From an uncultured Bacteroides sp. (GTDB taxonomy: Bacteria; Bacteroidota; Bacteroidia; Bacteroidales; Bacteroidaceae), in assembly GCA_900766195.1 (NCBI GenBank), contig CAAFUN010000017.1, positions 1 through 64,000 on the forward strand: a stretch of DNA of 64,000 nucleotides, given 5' to 3'. The stretch's first letter is position 1; every line of letters starts with the position of its first letter. The position numbers were made by a program, and so were the translations under genes. Below are positions 27,801 through 35,896 of this stretch, piece by piece. The notes beneath the pieces were generated by a model that worked only from the letters and a program-made list of their open reading frames with translations, was not told the origin of the DNA and searched no databases.

Positions 27801-27937
27801 GTAACATCAGCAATATCGGGATAGGCTTCGATGGATAATTGTTTCCACGAGTAATATCCAAAAAATGCCAGTAATACAAACAATGCGGCAATTATCCATC
27901 TCTTCTCTATCGTTAATAATGTTATATTCCTTTTCAT
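24854..27937 (-). CDS. Heavy-metal RND efflux pump, CzcA type (HME family)
   Basis: The 1027-residue inner-membrane transporter has the RND layout: TM1, large periplasmic loop, TM2-TM6, second loop, TM8-TM12. The TM4 block SLGAIDFGIIVDGAIVMMET carries the Asp, Asp and Glu of HME-1-type divalent-cation pumps (CzcA); the copper/silver pump CusA has a different sequence there. So Zn, Co, Cd or Ni export is more likely than Cu(I), which is inference from the motif. It starts 9 nt after the adaptor gene and overlaps the outer-membrane factor gene. Confidence 0.93.
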   Translation of the reverse strand: MKRNITLLTIEKRWIIAALFVLLAFFGYYSWKQLSIEAYPDIADVTSQVVTQVPGLAAEEIEQQITIPIERSLNGLPGMHVMRSKSTFGLSMITIVFEDGIEDYWSRQRVQERLNEVELPYGAVAALDPLTSPTGEIYRYIIESKNHSLRELTDLQNWVIIPRIKQVSGVADVSNFGGITTQYQIEIDPYKLEQYHLALNDVIDAIENNNSNVGGSILNRGDQGYVVRGIGLISDLNDLGKIVVSSQKGVPILLNDLGKLKYGNLERKGVFGYTDRSREYSESIEGIVLLLKHENPSKVLAGIHEAVDELNNKILPEGAHVHAFLDRTELVNTTLNTVSHTLLEGMLLVIVVLIVFLGNWRGALLVAITIPLSLLFAFIMMHFTNVPANLLSLGAIDFGIIVDGAIVMMETILKKREDTLGQPLEESNIAKRVAEVSKPILFATIIIITAYLPLFAFERVEQKLFTPMAFTVGYALIGALLVALFFIPGMGFAIYKKPQKIYHNKWLEKLTLKYYQAMQIVVRKPKKIILSVVVIFAAAIGLSIVVGKDFLPSLDEGSIWLQVNLPPGITVDKSRELSDTLRCRTMKHKEVTYVGVQAGRNDDGTDPFTPSHFEVSVGIKPYSEWPRGKTKADLINELAKEYEALPGFRVGFSQPMIDGVMDKISGAHSELVVKVYGNDFIETRRIAEEVLSTLGKIKGAVDLDIDQEPPLPQLQIRMNRDAIARYGLKVSDVSNLIEIAIGGKAVSQIFQGDRAYDITCKYKEEARNTIEKIAGLMLTSTTGAKIPLSQVADIKLSTGESTITREMNKRHLTVKLNLRGRDLASFLSEAQSAIEKDVKYDHHNYEIKWGGQFENQHRAYSRLAVIVPLALAIMFILLYAAFGKFRQAGLVLSIVPLALFGGMLALNVRGMTLNVSSAVGFIALFGVAIQNGVIMISHINNLRKGGMDLLSAVTQGARHRFRPVLMTATVAVLGLLPASLATGIGSDVQRPLATVIVYGLMFSTIITLFALPVFYYLIESKINNKSK

Positions 27938-27946
27938 ACGACTATC

Positions 27947-29047
27947 TTATTTTAAATAGTACCCACCTTCACTGATAATCACATCGTTCTTCTCAAGCCC
28001 TTTGGTAACAATGGCTTTTCCATCCTTACTCTCGAATGTTTCAACCGATCTTTTTATAAATTCGTTTTCACCTTTTCGGACGTATACAAAGCTGTTCTTT
28101 TCATCTTGCAACAATGCCTTTTCGGGGATAACAATGCAATCCGTTGGCTTATCAAGAAAATGTATGGTAGTGTACATACCTATCTTCAGTAGCTCATCAT
28201 GATTATTACATATTGAAAGCACTTTAATGGAACGAGTTTCTTCATCAACGACTTCCTCTACATGAAAAACTTTGCCTTTAAGTGACTTATCAGGATAGGC
28301 AGTGATATAAATATTCATGTCGTCACCTTCGTGAATAAACCGTATATCTCTTTCTTTTACCTGCGCCACAACCCATACTTTACTTAAATCGGCAACGGTA
28401 GCCATCGGAGTAGACTCACCGCTAATGTATTGTCCTGTGACAATGTTTGTCTCTATCACGTTACCGGAAATAGGTGCACGTATAATCAAGGCCTGCCCTA
28501 ATATCATGTTGTGCGGATCTGTTTGATACACTTTCAACGCCGATACGGCATTCTCATATTTCTTTTCAGCAATGTTCAGCACGTTCTGTGCTTCCTCCAA
28601 TTCTCTTTGAGAGCCTACTCCATTCTTGATTAAATCCTGCTTTCGCCGTAAATCCTTTTGAGCAAGTTCACGTTCTGACTGCGCTTCATAGAAATCTTTC
28701 TGCACAGAAGTAAAATCAGGTGAAGAGATTTCAAACAAAGGCATATTTGCTTTTACACTTTGTCCCAGCTTTACATATGATTTAACAATACGTCCCGAAA
28801 AAGGAGGAGCGATGTATGCAAACTGTGTGGGTATTGCCTGTACGGTTCCAGCCGTAATAACCTCTCGCGCGACAGGTTCAAAAGAGACTCTGCTTATTTT
28901 TACTTTATCGAACAACGATTTATCTTTTATATGTACTGTATCACCGTTAATCGTATATTCCTTATTATCCTGTTCAGTCGGATTTTGTTTACAACCAGTC
29001 ACTAATAACACTAGTAGTAGTAAGATTACAAACGATTTCTTTTTCAT
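27947..29047 (-). CDS. Efflux RND transporter periplasmic adaptor (membrane fusion lipoprotein)
   Basis: The 366-residue adaptor bridges the RND pump and the outer-membrane factor. A lipoprotein signal ends at LLVTGC (Cys19). After it come a barrel-sandwich half (YIAPPFSGRIVKSYVKLGQS), an alpha-hairpin (about 115-165, FYEAQSERELAQKDLRRKQ), the second lipoyl half (IIRAPISGNVIETNIVTGQ) and a beta-barrel domain. No His- or Met-rich metal-binding N-terminus is seen. Confidence 0.92.
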   Translation of the reverse strand: MKKKSFVILLLLVLLVTGCKQNPTEQDNKEYTINGDTVHIKDKSLFDKVKISRVSFEPVAREVITAGTVQAIPTQFAYIAPPFSGRIVKSYVKLGQSVKANMPLFEISSPDFTSVQKDFYEAQSERELAQKDLRRKQDLIKNGVGSQRELEEAQNVLNIAEKKYENAVSALKVYQTDPHNMILGQALIIRAPISGNVIETNIVTGQYISGESTPMATVADLSKVWVVAQVKERDIRFIHEGDDMNIYITAYPDKSLKGKVFHVEEVVDEETRSIKVLSICNNHDELLKIGMYTTIHFLDKPTDCIVIPEKALLQDEKNSFVYVRKGENEFIKRSVETFESKDGKAIVTKGLEKNDVIISEGGYYLK

Positions 29048-29134
29048 AACTTTTATTTTACTCTATTTATTTTCCTAACAGCAAGACTAATAAAGTGCTA
29101 GGAACAATTGAAAACTGGATTAATATACTATAGC

Positions 29135-31789
29135 TTACAACCACCTGTGGTATCTCTTCACATACAAACCTTTTATAAATTGTGTAAGGAAACAGTATCC
29201 CAAAAGTATTCCAATCAACCAAGGGAAGTATGACCATGGTAAAGGCATAAGACCGACAGACGCTCCGAGGCTTGTAAACGGAATGATAATACCTATTATC
29301 ATTATAGTGAAGGTGGTAACCATAACCAGTAGAGAGGCTCTGCTTTGAATAAAAGGTATTTTCCGCGTACGTATCATATGTACAATCAATGTTTGCGAAA
29401 GAAGACCTTCAATAAACCATCCGGATTGGAACAAGGACTGCATTTCAGGATTCGTACATTTGAACACATACCACATGACCAAATAGGTGGCAATATCGAA
29501 AATAGAACTGATAGGTCCTATTCGTATCATAAATCGTTTTAGGTCAGACGCATTCCATTTGCGTGGTATTGCCAAGTATTCTTTATCTACATTATCAAAA
29601 GGTATCGTTACCTGAGAAATATCGTAAAGCAGGTTTTGAATAAGCAAATGTATCGGCAACATAGGTAGGAACGGCAAAAATGCACTAGCCACTAACACAC
29701 TGAACATATTACCAAAATTGGAGCTCGCTGTCATTTTAATATACTTCATGATATTGCCAAATATCTTACGGCCTTCAAGCACTCCCTCTTCAAGCACCAT
29801 CAGATCTTTCTCCAATAGAATTATATCAGCACTTTCCTTTGCAATATCTACAGCTGTATCTACCGAAATACCTATATCGGATTGGCGAAGGGCGGAAGCA
29901 TCATTTATTCCGTCTCCTAGAAACCCTACAGTGTTTCCTTGATCTTGTAGTAGACTAATGATTCGAGTTTTTTGCATTGGGGTAAGTTTTGCAAATACTT
30001 TAGCCTTCTCTATCCTTGCCGTTAACTCATCATCATTCATCTTTTCAATTTCATTTCCAAGCAAAGCATACTCCGTATCAACTCCAATCTGCCGACAAAT
30101 ATTTTTTACGACTTCCTCATTATCTCCTGATAGTACTTTAACTTCCACTCCATGTTCATGCAATTGCCTGATTGCCTTGGATGCGGATATTTTAGGTGGA
30201 TCTAAAAATGCTAATAGTCCTATTAGCACCATATTTTGCTCATCTCCTACTCCGAAACTATGCCCTTTCTCGACCCAACTTTTTTGGGCTACTGCAATAA
30301 CCCGCAACCCCTCTTTATTTAGACTTAAAGTATCCGATAAAATAGTAGATCGTAATGCATTGTTTAATTCAACTACTTTTCCGTTAAGCTCCACATAAGA
30401 GCAGCTACTTAAAATTTCTTCAATGGCACCTTTGGTTATAATTTGGCATTTACCGTTTCTGTCTTCTATTACCACGGACATTTTACGACGGTTAAAATCA
30501 AAAGGTATCTCATCTATTTTAATATAATCCTTCTCCAGATCTTCAAAGCCAAGCTCTATAGTATGCGATAATATGGCCTGATCCATCAGATTTTTTAATC
30601 CTGTTTGAAAAAAACTGTTGAAATATGCATGGCGCAATACTCTGACATCTTCTTCCCCTGATATATTCAGATAGCGTTCCAACACTATTTTATCGTGGGT
30701 TAATGTGCCGGTTTTATCTGTGCAAAGAATGTTCATAGCACCAAAATTCTGAATAGAATTGAGGTTCTTGACAATTGTTTTACGCTTAGCCATCTTGACA
30801 GCTCCTTTTGCCAAATTGGAAGTAACTATCATTGGCAACATTTCGGGAGTGAGCCCCACAGCTACAGACAAGGCAAAAAGAAATGCATTAAACCAGTCGC
30901 CTTTGGTAAAACCGTTGATAAAAAACACGAAAGGAACCATCACCAACATAAAGCGTATAAGAAGAAGGCTGACATTATTAATTCCTTTATCAAAACTATT
31001 CTGAGCTCGTTTCCCTACAATATTTTTAGCAATCGTTCCCAAATAGGTATTGTCTCCTGTACTCACCACAACAGCTTTCGCTGCTCCGCTTATTACATTC
31101 GAACCCATAAAACAAATATTGTTAAGCTCTATAACACTTCCTGTCTTAGGATATTTTCCTAAAAGTTCAGTGGTTTTCTCTACTGCCTCAGATTCTCCTG
31201 TAAGTGAGGACTCACTAATAAACAGATCTTTTGCCTCAGTAACCCGAACGTCGGCAGGAATCATATCTCCTGCCGAAAGGAATATGACATCTCCTGGAAC
31301 CAAATCAACTATATTTATATCGATAAACGTCTCTGCTCCTTTGCGAAAAACAGAGGCTTTATTATTTACCATTTTCTTGAGAGATTCGCTTGCCTTATTT
31401 GATTTCCATTCTTGAGAGAAACGGAGCAGAGCGCTCAATGTTACCATTGTGGTTATGATGATTACGGTCATCCATTCTCTATCTTGGGCAGGAGCTAAAA
31501 AGACATCCAATATCATGGAAACTACCGCCAAAAACATAAGTATTCCGATAAAAGGATTAATAAAAGCCCTTATCAGTAAAACGAACCAATTACTGCTCTT
31601 TTCTGCTACAACTTCATTCTTGCCATATACTTTCAGTCTTTCAGAAGCTTCCGCCTCATACAATCCGGCACTACGTGAATCCAGAAAAGAATAAATGTGT
31701 TTGTTGGACTGTGACGCTGCTAAGAATAGCTTTTCTGCATTGAACTGAAACTTATTCTCTTTTTTTTTATCCCATTTAAATAGCTTCAT
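29135..31789 (-). CDS. mgtA: Magnesium-translocating P-type ATPase, MgtA/MgtB type
   Basis: The 884-residue P3B-type ATPase has the phosphorylation motif CTDKTGTLTHDK (Asp near residue 358), the actuator TGES (SSLTGESEAVE), the hinge FLGDGINDASALRQSD and ten predicted membrane segments. The family imports Mg2+ from the periplasm. The N-terminus holds a soluble segment with the usual SRSAGLYEAEASERL region before TM1. Unusually it lies between a two-component system and an RND metal exporter, all in one direction, 87 nt before the adaptor gene. A -7-like TACTTTTG lies upstream (complement at 31824-31831). Confidence 0.93.
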   Translation of the reverse strand: MKLFKWDKKKENKFQFNAEKLFLAASQSNKHIYSFLDSRSAGLYEAEASERLKVYGKNEVVAEKSSNWFVLLIRAFINPFIGILMFLAVVSMILDVFLAPAQDREWMTVIIITTMVTLSALLRFSQEWKSNKASESLKKMVNNKASVFRKGAETFIDINIVDLVPGDVIFLSAGDMIPADVRVTEAKDLFISESSLTGESEAVEKTTELLGKYPKTGSVIELNNICFMGSNVISGAAKAVVVSTGDNTYLGTIAKNIVGKRAQNSFDKGINNVSLLLIRFMLVMVPFVFFINGFTKGDWFNAFLFALSVAVGLTPEMLPMIVTSNLAKGAVKMAKRKTIVKNLNSIQNFGAMNILCTDKTGTLTHDKIVLERYLNISGEEDVRVLRHAYFNSFFQTGLKNLMDQAILSHTIELGFEDLEKDYIKIDEIPFDFNRRKMSVVIEDRNGKCQIITKGAIEEILSSCSYVELNGKVVELNNALRSTILSDTLSLNKEGLRVIAVAQKSWVEKGHSFGVGDEQNMVLIGLLAFLDPPKISASKAIRQLHEHGVEVKVLSGDNEEVVKNICRQIGVDTEYALLGNEIEKMNDDELTARIEKAKVFAKLTPMQKTRIISLLQDQGNTVGFLGDGINDASALRQSDIGISVDTAVDIAKESADIILLEKDLMVLEEGVLEGRKIFGNIMKYIKMTASSNFGNMFSVLVASAFLPFLPMLPIHLLIQNLLYDISQVTIPFDNVDKEYLAIPRKWNASDLKRFMIRIGPISSIFDIATYLVMWYVFKCTNPEMQSLFQSGWFIEGLLSQTLIVHMIRTRKIPFIQSRASLLVMVTTFTIMIIGIIIPFTSLGASVGLMPLPWSYFPWLIGILLGYCFLTQFIKGLYVKRYHRWL

Positions 31790-31823
31790 AACATTCGTTT
31801 TTTACGATTATTTATTTTCGTCG

Positions 31824-31831
31824 CAAAAGTA
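31824..31831 (-). promoter_or_regulatory. Probable -7 element of mgtA
   Basis: On the minus strand the site reads TACTTTTG, matching TAnnTTTG, 34 nt before the mgtA start. No clear -33 accompanies it. The 227-nt gap between the kinase stop and mgtA makes a separate promoter plausible; no Mg2+ riboswitch was recognised. Confidence 0.45.
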
Positions 31832-32016
31832 GAATGATGGAATGTATGGAGCAGTTAGAGATTTATTAGAGCAGTATTAGAAAAGTATTAGGATAGATTA
31901 TATTTTTAATATAAACCAATATCATAATCTATTCTAGAATGAGTAATAAGCTCCTTAGACTTGAATATGAAATATACGATACAAATCCTTAGAAAATAAG
32001 AGAAAGGAAGTAAAAC

Positions 32017-33387
32017 TTAAATATGAGGAATTTCGACGACAAACGTAGTGCCTTCTCCAATTTGAGAATGAATCGTGATTATCCCATTATGAAGAAGAAT
32101 AATTCTCTTTGTCAAAGTCATTCCGATGCCTTGTCCTTTTGTTCGAGTACTATTTCCCCCTCTATAAAAAGGAGTAAATATTTTCTCTAATTCCTCCTTT
32201 GGAATACCTATTCCAGCATCAGAAAAACGGATAATCGCATTCTTTTCAAAGAATGAAATCTGCACATCAGAAGATTTGTTATCTGAAAACTTACAGTTAT
32301 TCTCTATTAGATTAACGAATGCTATTTTTAGCAGATAAGCATTCCCTCTCACAGTAATCATGCTGTCATCTTCTGAATTCTCGTCAAAAATTAAGTCAAT
32401 GGAATAATTCTTATTGACTTTCAGCACCATTTCACGGGCATCAAGTAAAAGTTCGTCCAACCTCAATTCTTCCGTTACAATCTGGCTGAAGTCATAATTT
32501 GCTTTTGCAAGATCAAGCAATCCTGTTATTAGATGCTTTAGATTTTTAGCATCATCAAAAGCATTGATAATAATCATTTTATATTCTTCCCCTGTTCGTT
32601 GTTCACGGAGCAAGGCTACCTCAAGTTCTGTAGTCAAAGCCGCTAGCGGAGTTCTTAATTCATGAGCAACATTGCTGACAAACATTTTCTGACTATCGAA
32701 CGATTTTTCCAGTCGGTCAAGCATTCGATTGAAAGTTTCGGAGAGTTCATCTAATTCGTCATGTTCTTTTTTTACAGCAAGACGGGTATCTAGATTGGAT
32801 TCACTAATAACATCTACTTCATCGACTATCATACTTACAGGTCGCAATGCTCCACGGGCTAGATAATAGCCAAGAATGGAAAGAATAACCAACCCCGAAA
32901 GCCATAAGACTATCAATAAGGTGGTAAGGCTATTCAATTTAGCATAACCATAGCCGTCATATGCAGCCGCTGTAATCACATAATCAACTCCCTCATACCT
33001 GTAAATCATAGCAATGCCCTGATAGCTGCCTTCGTAAAACTCCAACTCCTTTTTTCGTATGGTGTTTTTTATTAATTCGGGTGTTTCTTTTATAATATCA
33101 ATCTCTTGTGCATCATGATAAAGCAATTTGAAATTAGTTGTATAAACGGCAACTTCTACTTCATCAATAAACTGTCGGTTATTGCGGTATATTGATTGCA
33201 TAGTCTTGGCATCTACGCGACCGCTAAGAAATAAGTTGGCTTTTGTTACAGCTTCGCGGGTGAGATCACGAAAGAATTCCTTTTCACGACTATGTTCCGA
33301 GTGTAGATAAACCACCAAGACCACAAGTGAAAAAACGATAGCTGTTGCACTTATGTACCGTAAAGTCAGTTTATGCCTGATTTTCAT
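32017..33387 (-). CDS. Sensor histidine kinase of the metal locus
   Basis: The 456-residue kinase has TM1 (about residues 10-28), a periplasmic sensor of about 125 residues, TM2 (about 153-178), HAMP, the phospho-acceptor block FVSNVAHELRTPLAAL (His near residue 241) and an HATPase domain with N box NLIENNCKFS, DAGIGIPKEE and GQGIGMTLTKR. The periplasmic part has no His- or Cys-rich motif, so the signal is unknown. Its start overlaps the regulator gene by 4 nt. The CusS/CzcS-like architecture and the location suggest metal sensing. Confidence 0.92.
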   Translation of the reverse strand: MKIRHKLTLRYISATAIVFSLVVLVVYLHSEHSREKEFFRDLTREAVTKANLFLSGRVDAKTMQSIYRNNRQFIDEVEVAVYTTNFKLLYHDAQEIDIIKETPELIKNTIRKKELEFYEGSYQGIAMIYRYEGVDYVITAAAYDGYGYAKLNSLTTLLIVLWLSGLVILSILGYYLARGALRPVSMIVDEVDVISESNLDTRLAVKKEHDELDELSETFNRMLDRLEKSFDSQKMFVSNVAHELRTPLAALTTELEVALLREQRTGEEYKMIIINAFDDAKNLKHLITGLLDLAKANYDFSQIVTEELRLDELLLDAREMVLKVNKNYSIDLIFDENSEDDSMITVRGNAYLLKIAFVNLIENNCKFSDNKSSDVQISFFEKNAIIRFSDAGIGIPKEELEKIFTPFYRGGNSTRTKGQGIGMTLTKRIILLHNGIITIHSQIGEGTTFVVEIPHI

Positions 33388-34079
33388 AATCGGAATGATA
33401 AAATAAAACCCATACCAGGTTTGGTATGAATCAATTTTACATCGAAGTCACGATCTATCTTTTTCCGGAGATAGTTGATATAGACATCTATAAAATTCGT
33501 GCCAGTATCAAAATGCGTATTCCATACCTGTTCCGATATCTCAGTACGCGAAAGCACTCTTTCCGGATTTTGCATCATGTAGACCAGTAAATTAAACTCC
33601 TTAGGAGTGAGCTTTATCTCCTGATTATTCCGGTAAACAGTCTTTGTCAATAGGTTTGCTTGCAAATCAGCATAGATAAGTTCTTTTACCTGTTGCTTAT
33701 CGTCTTCGGGACTCTTCCGTTTTAGCAGTACCCTTATCCTCGCCTCCAACTCCCGTATATCAAAAGGTTTAACCATATAATCATCTGCCCCAGCATCAAA
33801 TCCTTCCAATTTGTCGTCTGTGGCTCCGAGAGCAGTTAGCATAATAACCGGAATATTTCTATTCTGCTCTTTTATCTCCTTCACCAAATCAAACCCATTC
33901 ATCTTCGGAAGTATAATGTCTGAGATAACTAGTTCATACTGCCCCGATCGAAATAGTCTTAACCCCATTTCGGCATCGTATGCAACGAAAGCCAGATAAC
34001 CCATTTCTTCTAATCCGCGTCGAAGAACATCGGCAACACGTTGTTCGTCCTCTATGATAAGTATTTTATTCATTGACAT
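33384..34079 (-). CDS. OmpR-family response regulator of the metal locus
   Basis: The 231-residue regulator has a receiver domain with phospho-acceptor Asp54 (VISDIILPKMNG), the acidic pair Glu10/Asp11, and Lys in DYMVKPFDIRELEAR. The winged-helix output domain ends with recognition helix TNFIDVYINYLRKKID. It is the first gene of the metal locus and overlaps its kinase (ATGA). A -7-like TATCTTTG at the complement of 34096-34103 lies 16 nt upstream. Confidence 0.94.
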   Translation of the reverse strand: MSMNKILIIEDEQRVADVLRRGLEEMGYLAFVAYDAEMGLRLFRSGQYELVISDIILPKMNGFDLVKEIKEQNRNIPVIMLTALGATDDKLEGFDAGADDYMVKPFDIRELEARIRVLLKRKSPEDDKQQVKELIYADLQANLLTKTVYRNNQEIKLTPKEFNLLVYMMQNPERVLSRTEISEQVWNTHFDTGTNFIDVYINYLRKKIDRDFDVKLIHTKPGMGFILSFRL

Positions 34080-34095
34080 ACAAGGTATCTATATA

Positions 34096-34103
34096 CAAAG
34101 ATA
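34096..34103 (-). promoter_or_regulatory. Probable -7 element of the two-component operon
   Basis: The minus strand reads TATCTTTG, a match to TAnnTTTG, in the short divergent region before the response regulator. It leaves a very short leader. No -33 TTTG is seen at 19-20 nt, which would fit an activator-dependent promoter. Confidence 0.45.
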
Positions 34104-34140
34104 GTTATAAAAAAAATATTTATTTGCCATACGAAAAGAA

Positions 34141-34475
34141 ATGTATTATTACCACTCAAAGAAACTAAGAAGCATTTTATTCTTTATCGTTATAGTCTTG
34201 TATAGTAGCCTAACCGTAGCACAAGGTACATTGCCGACGGACATATTCAAAGAAAACAAACTACTAAAAAAGAAAGTATTCTATACCAACTCCACTCTGA
34301 ATGGATTTCCGGAGTACATCAGTTTTGGTATTCCAGCAGTACATCAAACGGGTACGTTTACATGTCAGTGGATATAGATAAGAAAATTAATAGATCGCTT
34401 TTCGACCATAAAGAACTCTCCGCGCTACTTAGCAAACAGAGTAAAAAATGTGAAAGCATTAAATCTGCTTCATAA
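34141..34475 (+). pseudogene. Small secreted protein gene, probably broken by a frameshift
   Basis: A 78-codon frame (34141-34377) encodes a signal peptide (SILFFIVIVLYSSLTVAQG) and a short mature part ending at a TAG. The +2 frame opens across the same place and runs on as YVYMSVDIDKKINRSLFDHK to a TAA at 34473-34475, with coding-like composition. The simplest reading is one secreted protein of about 110 residues with an indel near 34340-34362; alternatively the 78-residue product is intact. No family was recognised. It is divergent from the metal regulator. Confidence 0.4.
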
Positions 34476-34520
34476 CCAAATCACTATAAGCAAAGATCAA
34501 GACAGTCTTTTTTGCATTAA

Positions 34521-34563
34521 AAAAGAGTGCTCGTTATAACAATGTTATAACGAGCACTCTTTT
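34521..34563. terminator. Bidirectional terminator with a perfect 20-bp stem
   Basis: Arms 34521-34540 and 34544-34563 are perfectly complementary around a 3-nt loop and carry A-runs and T-runs at the ends, so the hairpin can end transcription in both directions. It lies between the small secreted gene (+) and the Cys-Cys protein gene (-). Confidence 0.88.
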
Positions 34564-34588
34564 CATCTATCGGTAGTTATTGCTACTA

Positions 34589-34849
34589 TTATTTCTTATC
34601 AGCTGCCTTATCAGTAGCTTTCTTTGAGCAGCATTTTGCATTAGCATTTGCAGCATCTTTCTTTGCATCAGCATTTTTTGAACAACATTTCTTGTCACCC
34701 TCTTTCTTTGGACAGCATTTCTTGTCATCACTCTTCTTACAACATTGTTCAGTCTTAGCCTTTGCATCTTTTTTTACATCTTGCGCGTTAACTGTACCAA
34801 AAGCAACCATAGCAAAAGCAAAAGCTGCACAAACCATAAATTTCTTCAT
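34589..34849 (-). CDS. Secreted Lys-rich protein with four Cys-Cys pairs, possible metal binder
   Basis: The 86-residue protein starts with a signal peptide (about 1-22, ending VNAQ). The mature part is mostly Lys, Asp, Ala and Cys, with CC pairs at 36-37, 45-46, 55-56 and 73-74 in units like CCKK, CCPKKEGDKKCC and CCSK. There is no aromatic core, so it is probably disordered until it binds something. Cys-rich spacing plus location 500 bp beyond a metal-efflux regulator suggests soft-metal binding in the periplasm; this is inference. No known metallothionein family was recognised. Confidence 0.75.
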   Translation of the reverse strand: MKKFMVCAAFAFAMVAFGTVNAQDVKKDAKAKTEQCCKKSDDKKCCPKKEGDKKCCSKNADAKKDAANANAKCCSKKATDKAADKK

Positions 34850-35113
34850 AATTCCTTTTTTTTAATATTATCAATCTAAAACCTATTTGATTATAATAAC
34901 TCTTTTTTGAGCTATTAGTTCAGAATAAAAATATGATTAATCTCTAAAATATGTAAGATTATCTATATTTCCGCCGTTATTAGCACCACTCCTTATCCAA
35001 TTAAAGAGCTTTTTAGTACTATATACTTATATAAATGAGGTTTTTTATTTAAGTTTGCACAAGGATACTGTAACAACAGTACTATTTTAATTTAATAACC
35101 GGATATTGCATAA

Positions 35114-35896
35114 ATGGAATTACGTACGGTAAATTTAGTCCGATATATAACTCCGCTACGAGAAGGTGGTTCGCTGCCAGCCCTGGCTGAGGCCGATGAT
35201 GATTTTAAATATGTCGTCAAGTTCCGAGGTGCGGGACACGGAACAAAAGCACTTATAGCTGAACTGATTGGTGGAGAAATTGCCCGCGTATTAGGATTAA
35301 AAGTACCGGAGTTAGTATTTTTGAATCTAGATGAAGCTTTTGGGCAAAGTGAAGGTGATGAGGAAATACAAGATCTGCTAAAAGCTAGTAGAGGATTAAA
35401 TATTGGGCTACACTTCCTATCGGGAGCTTTGACATTTGATCCGGTTGCAGTAAAGACAGATCCAAAGCTAGCTTCATATATTGTTTGGTTGGATGCTTTT
35501 TTGACCAACATAGACCGCACTGTCCGTAACACAAACATGCTTATGTGGCATAAAGAGCTATGGCTCATCGACCATGGGTCTTCGCTCCTTTTTCATCATT
35601 CATGGGAGAATATAGAGCAACACGCCCTAAGCCCATTCACCTATATCAAAAATCACGTGCTCTTGCCCGAAGCATCCCTGCTAGAAGAGAGCGATGCAGA
35701 AATAAAGAAGATCCTAACGGAAAAAGATATTTATGATATTGTTTCTCTTATACCGGATGACTGGTTGCACTGGAATGATGCAGAGCTTACTCCTGAAGAA
35801 ATCAGGGACATCTATATAGACTTTTTATGCAAAAGAAGAGAAAACTCCAATATTTTTATAAATGAAGCAAAGCATGCAAGAGAAGCACTTATATGA
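35114..35896 (+). CDS. HipA-like kinase-fold protein
   Basis: This 260-residue protein resembles the catalytic half of HipA-family kinases. Visible are a beta-strand lysine (FKYVVKFRG, Lys36), the catalytic-loop-like LTNIDRTVRNTNML (Asp134, Asn139/141) and the metal-binding WLIDHGSSLLF (Asp153). It lacks the N-terminal subdomain of classical HipA and no HipB-type HTH gene is adjacent. The partner is instead a DUF3037 gene, overlapping by 35 nt. Such pairs recur in bacteria, but their function is not known to me. The substrate is unknown. Confidence 0.8.
   Translation: MELRTVNLVRYITPLREGGSLPALAEADDDFKYVVKFRGAGHGTKALIAELIGGEIARVLGLKVPELVFLNLDEAFGQSEGDEEIQDLLKASRGLNIGLHFLSGALTFDPVAVKTDPKLASYIVWLDAFLTNIDRTVRNTNMLMWHKELWLIDHGSSLLFHHSWENIEQHALSPFTYIKNHVLLPEASLLEESDAEIKKILTEKDIYDIVSLIPDDWLHWNDAELTPEEIRDIYIDFLCKRRENSNIFINEAKHAREALI

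Noticed and set aside
34567..34767. An Arg/Gln/Asn-rich 66-codon minus-strand frame
   Set aside because: It is a shifted reading of the Cys-Cys protein gene, which has the signal peptide and the sensible composition.
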